NCBI RefSeq assembly: GCF_030272615.1
Contig: NC_081409.1
Location: 208,677,190-208,741,189 of the forward strand
Length of the DNA: 64,000 nucleotides
Direction: 5' to 3'
DNA from: Cryptomeria japonica
Taxonomy: Eukaryota; Streptophyta; Pinopsida; Cupressales; Cupressaceae
The position numbers were made by a program, and so were the translations under genes. Below the pieces are notes generated by a model. It ran no database searches and was not told the DNA's origin. It saw nothing but the letters and a program-made list of their open reading frames with translations. Positions 61,478 to 64,000 of the stretch are shown piece after piece; position 1 is the first letter of the stretch, and each line of letters begins with the position of its first letter.

Positions 61478-61815
61478 TAAAAAGAACTCACAATTTCCTT
61501 TTGGGTAAAAAGAATTTGACATTTGGTTTTGGTGTTTTTAAAACAAATCAAACTTGTTTTTGGGCTTAAAAAGAACATCATTTGTAAAGGTTAAAAAGAA
61601 CCACAAAATCAAAACCTTCATTTCACTTGCAAGTTAGGAGCAAAAACACCTCAATTTATTTTATAGCAACGTTTTTTCATTTTGTTGACTAGGATTTCAC
61701 TTTCGTAGTTAAAAAACAATTTCTCTGTGGGATTAAAAAGAACACCATATTTGATTGGAGCAACATCTCCAATTAGGACTTAGATAAAAATTGCTTTGAA
61801 AGGGTAAAAAGAACA
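61478..61815 (+). repeat. Dispersed TAAAAAGAAC motif in the leader
   Basis: TAAAAAGAA(C/T) occurs at 61478, 61506, 61567, 61592, 61734 and 61805, usually preceded by G-rich TTGGG or AAGG. No coding frame accompanies it. Confidence 0.65.
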
Positions 61816-62939
61816 TTGTATGCTTTGTCTTGAGTGGTAGGTATATGCTCTCCCCTTAATTCGGTGACCAAAAAGCCAAACCCATTCTTTTTCATGCTTT
61901 ATTTAATTTCAAGCATTTACAACATTTAGAGGGCCTGCCTTCCTGAATCCTTGAGGAGTACAACCCAAGTGGGCAACAACTTTATCGCCAAGTTTACCGA
62001 CCCACTATAATCAAATGTGGAGGCTGATGAAAATCCCTCCAATGGCAGTGTGCATTTGATAACCTTCCCCTAGTGTCCTTGTGATGCGAAAAACCTTTGT
62101 TCTAAAGGTCGAGAAGTCTCTTAATTGAGTTTAATCATTTTTCGTACCAAACGAAATCCTTATTACAAACCATAGAAGTAGAAACTTTGAGCCAAGTCAG
62201 TTGCCATACATTGGCAATATCATAGTGCAAGAGTGGGGAAGAATCTGCCCCCAAGATTACTCACCATACATCTCCCAAGATGACTACTCAACTGAGGAGC
62301 AATCCTCTTTGGGTTAATTTATCGACAAATGCAAAAAAATGGGTGCCCTTTAGGGGGTGACACGGTTGTTTGAGTTGAAAGAGTATCGAGTGTGGGATAT
62401 GATATTGTCAATGACCCTTGAATACAAAGTCTACTTGGTGTGTCTGATTTATATCCAAACCAGTGAAAACATCAAATATTTGAGTACATCCTCAAAAGAA
62501 CATACACTCAATGTTTAGCATTAGGATGGCCATGTATTCTTGTCATAAATGCTAAAATATCTTGCAAAAATATCCAAAAATCAAACTCAAAAATTAAGTT
62601 CAAACAAGGATAGGTCATAGGTGAGAGAAATTTTCAAATCCAACTAAGTACCTTTGGAGGTGGTTATCAACATTTCAACTATCTTTAGGCAAGATTTTCA
62701 TCCAACCAATTTAGAGGAGTATCAAACCAAGGGATCAAGATTTTATCATCCAGCTATCTCAAAAACAATACCTAGCTAGGTATTCAAGTTAGTCAAATCA
62801 AGTTTCCATATCGGGAGACTTTATCCATATCATTTGATGCACTTTGTCATAGGGGCCTATCGAACAACCCTCTATTAGACTTAGTAAGCTTGAGTATTGA
62901 AAACGAAGTATCCATATCAACCATCAACATCGACACTCT
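61816..62939 (+). other. Leader or degenerate gag-upstream sequence
   Basis: No supported open frame. Short words such as CAAACGAAATCC suggest a decayed coding or leader region of the gypsy element. No domain is recognised. Confidence 0.35.
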
Positions 62940-64000
62940 TTGATCATTTGTATGACCACTCCCCATATTTTGAGAAGAAGTCTTCGTCAAAAGACTAAGT
63001 TGAAAAAGAGACAACCCAGTCCTAGGGCACTTATCAAGAGGAGAAAGTTTCTCTACATCAACAGTCAACTCTTTGCATCACATCGTGTTTTCTTGCGCCA
63101 TATGCGATTGTATCTCCAAGAAAAAAACTAAGGAGTTTGACAAAGAACCTTTGAGAAGTAGGGCTTACACTCAGAAAGAAGCATTCAATCAACGCCTTAA
63201 CAAAGGGGGAAAGATCAATCCCGTATTCTTTCCAAGAATTTGCATCACTTACAACAAGGCTCGGCCTGAGCCACCAACCCCACCAAGAGCTCCATTAGAA
63301 GAAGAGGATTCAGTATTATAGAAATATATTGATGCCCGTTGGCACTCGATTTTGAGAAGGAAAAGAATTGGATCCACAACCAAAATCTAGCATGAGTTGT
63401 AGGGAATCCAACCCTTTTGACGAATACAAAAATATGGAGGAAGAGGAGATCATCGAGGAACTCGTCCAACAATGCCAACAAAGCGTTGCTTTCCAAAAAC
63501 TCATGGAAAGGCTAATAGATTCCGATAAACAAAAGTACCTCCTCATGCTAAATAGCAAAGGAGTCAGGATGCATGAGGATTTTGACATGTAAAATTCAAG
63601 AACAAGGCCAAGGGCCTACACATTCAACACTCAAAATAAAGAACACTTAAGAGGAGACAACACTCAAGACAACGTCCGCAACCAAGACAATACCTATGAT
63701 CATGATGACATTAGTGAACAAGGGGATGTCCCTCCTCAAAGATCCAACAAAGACAATGTTCCCCTAGCTAATATTACACAACTCCAAGCACTTCAACGAC
63801 AAATTCAGGACATGCAACAAGGGTCCACGATAAGATACTCCTTGGAGGACGTTTGTCCTTATCCTTTTGATAGGATGCTAAACATGATACCTTTCCCACC
63901 AAATTTAGATATACCAGAGTATGACAAATACAATGGTAAGAATGATCCCCGTGATCATGTCAGGGAATTCTGCATTATGAGCTTGGAGTTTTCCCATAAC
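62940..64000 (+). pseudogene. Ty3/gypsy gag, N-terminal part, cut by the window end
   Basis: Frames at 62940-63321 (KARPEPPTPPRAPLEEE) lead by a frame change into the frame from 63368. That frame reads ESNPFDEYKNMEEEEIIEEL and QQSVAFQKLMERLIDSDKQK to TAA at 63590-63592. It is open again in the same frame from 63593 to 64000, with TQLQALQRQIQDMQQG, then VCPYPFDRMLNMIPFPPN and YDKYNGKNDPRDHVREF. This is the well-conserved start of the gag core in plant Ty3/gypsy elements. The stop and frameshift make this copy defective unless they are bypassed. The rest lies outside. Confidence 0.8.

Overview
The window looks like intergenic DNA from a seed plant with a large, repeat-filled nuclear genome. The evidence is nested LTR retrotransposons, hAT transposons, decayed LINEs, a TRIM, AT-rich spacers, and one spliced plant-type gene fragment carrying a DUF218 (YdcF-like) domain. 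A gymnosperm would fit, but the sequence alone does not settle the species. There are no rRNA or tRNA genes and no CRISPR array.

Layout. 1-1139: unassigned. 1140-14614: one decayed Ty3/gypsy integrase reading left to right, split first by hAT-1 (1722-5157, TIRs, 8-bp TSD) and then by a 8.95-kb LTR-like element, 'E1' (5223-14172, minus strand). E1 carries a broken gene of about 1130 codons and a minisatellite. 14615-17896: noncoding, with a 357-bp tandem duplication. 17897-23625: hAT-2, whose transposase frame is cut near its C-terminus by 'E2' (19528-23198). E2 is a relative of E1 with a clean 5-bp TSD and an array of 11 hairpins at about 177-bp spacing. 23927-29761: a gag-only Ty3-like retrotransposon (minus strand). 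Its right LTR contains a complete TRIM (27333-27686) and a complete 963-bp hAT-type MITE (28561-29523). 29840-33640: a 70-bp minisatellite and two LINE RNase H relics. 34420-36520: microsatellites and tandem duplications.

36811-38241 holds the only likely host gene: two exons joined by a good GT-AG intron and followed by a poly(A) signal. 43507-49864 is a structurally complete Ty1/copia element on the minus strand: 893-bp LTRs, CTGAT TSD, perfect Met-tRNA PBS, PPT and one long gag-pol frame. It has an in-frame TAG and has lost the integrase Glu, an RNase H Glu and a zinc-knuckle Cys. Its 3' region has eight 27-bp hairpin repeats whose stems covary. 50714-52800 is a 2.1-kb element with a 13-bp TSD and an unfamiliar gene. 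It shares its 3' end with a second fragment at 52930-53617. 54390-59340 is a decayed LINE. 59605-64000 is the 5' part of a Ty3/gypsy element on the plus strand: LTR, PBS, leader and the start of gag.

Many lesions are of the C-to-T/G-to-A kind (TAG/TGA stops, Glu to Lys, Cys to Tyr), as expected for methylated, silenced repeats. The strongest candidates for undescribed biology are the E1/E2 family, the covarying hairpins in the copia 3' region, and the 21-bp helically phased array in the gypsy leader.
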